Shown here: positions 21,202 through 21,721 of the stretch, piece by piece
How positions within the stretch are numbered: the stretch's first letter is position 1
Layout: every line of letters begins with the position of its first letter
IMG/VR virus record: IMGVR_UViG_3300045010_000739
Coordinates: 1-21,721 of that record
DNA length: 21,721 nucleotides
Source of the DNA: a virus
Strand: one strand, 5' to 3'
Notes under the pieces: generated by a model
Seen by the model: only the letters and a program-made list of their open reading frames with translations
Databases searched by the model: none
Told to the model about the DNA's origin: nothing
Translations under genes and position numbers: made by a program

Positions 21202-21721
21202 TATGGTGTTAATACGGTGTAATATACAGTTACCGGGGTTGCTAAATTCAAATTACAAGTAATTGTAAAAGAATAGCTAGTATTACCGGCACCGCCGTTA
21301 GTTAGAGAAGATATATAGAAATTCATGCCAGTATTAGCGGGCAAGCTAGTCATCATTAGGTTTATATCTGATTGTGTAATTACAGCATTCGAGGGTTTTT
21401 GTAAAGTAATTGTTGAGTTCGTATACGTCGAAACGAAACTCTTAACACAATAAATGTTATAAACACTAGCGTTATTTAAAGTCAGATTGGGTGTCCTGTT
21501 TAAAATATTAGCACTAGTTGTTACAAGGTCGGTAGACGATTGAGTGCTAACAGAATTAATACGGGTGGTTAAATCAGTCCTATCTGTAATACTCTGCGAG
21601 CTTAAGCTATTAATATTAGAGCTAAGATTAACTACGTTACTATAAAAACTTACATTATTCGGGCCCACAACAAAATTTTTGAAATCTAATATATTAGTGC
21701 CCTGTTCGTTTTCTACAATTA
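21198..21721 (-). CDS. C-terminal part of a fibre-like structural protein (runs off the right edge)
   Basis: The minus-strand frame is open from the right edge (codon at 21719) to the stop at 21198, so at least 174 residues are seen. A GTG at 21668 is an internal codon and not a likely start, since the frame continues upstream as ENEQGTNILDFKNFVVGPNN. The visible part is rich in S, T and N and poor in charge: a helical or coiled S/N/Q region (SNINSLSSQSITDRTDLTTR), then a beta-rich end (NGGAGNTSYSFTITCNLNL). This composition is typical of tail-fibre or baseplate adhesin ends. Exact role unknown. Confidence 0.65.
   Translation of the reverse strand, partial: IVENEQGTNILDFKNFVVGPNNVSFYSNVVNLSSNINSLSSQSITDRTDLTTRINSVSTQSSTDLVTTSANILNRTPNLTLNNASVYNIYCVKSFVSTYTNSTITLQKPSNAVITQSDINLMMTSLPANTGMNFYISSLTNGGAGNTSYSFTITCNLNLATPVTVYYTVLTPY

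Noticed and set aside
21198-21668. A complete 156-residue gene starting at GTG 21668
   Set aside because: The frame stays open to the right edge and the upstream residues look like the same protein, so the gene is a fragment and the GTG is internal.

Overview
This AT-rich, gene-dense window is part of the genome of a T4-superfamily myovirus (a tailed phage). The host cannot be read from the sequence. Five consecutive minus-strand genes (677-5920) match the T4 recombination and late-transcription block: UvsY, UvsW, the gp55 late sigma factor, gp47 and gp46. They are packed with overlapping stop and start codons. No rRNA, tRNA or CRISPR array was seen, and no stretch over 300 bases lacks a gene. 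Several other families here look like ones I associate with marine T4-like phages, so a marine origin is a guess.

Layout: 1-641 (-) is the start of a glycosyltransferase-like gene running off the left edge. 677-5920 (-) is the recombination and late-sigma block. 5921-5957 is a divergent control region. 5958-11111 (+) is a run of small virion-like proteins, a SegE-like GIY-YIG protein, a possible PD-(D/E)XK nuclease, a HIGH-motif nucleotidyltransferase and a KxDG (ligase-like) protein. 11080-12375 holds a conserved phage protein, a retropepsin-like protein and a small unknown. 12395-16694 is the metabolic part: FolE, QueD-like and QueE-like enzymes (three early steps of the 7-deazaguanine/preQ0 pathway), PhoH, a second glycosyltransferase-like gene and a small frameshifted gene. 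16767-21201 (+) is a second virion-like run with an L,D-transpeptidase-like enzyme, two Q/P-rich proteins and a NadR-like P-loop ATPase. 21198-21721 (-) is the C-terminal part of a fibre-like protein running off the right edge.

Two patterns tie the window together. First, about a dozen otherwise unrelated proteins begin with a short leader of the type M-K-x-F-K-x-[FY]-[IL]-x-E. This resembles the T4 capsid-targeting sequence that is cut after [LI]-x-E by the prohead protease. It sits on putative enzymes (nucleotidyltransferase, KxDG protein, retropepsin-like, L,D-transpeptidase-like) and is absent from the replication, recombination and preQ0 genes. I infer a set of proteins packaged in the capsid. 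Second, a T4 late-promoter-like octamer (TATAAATA or a close variant) lies 4-6 bases before many start codons on both strands, often with no Shine-Dalgarno sequence. This suggests late transcripts that begin at or next to the start codon. Many genes start with GTG.
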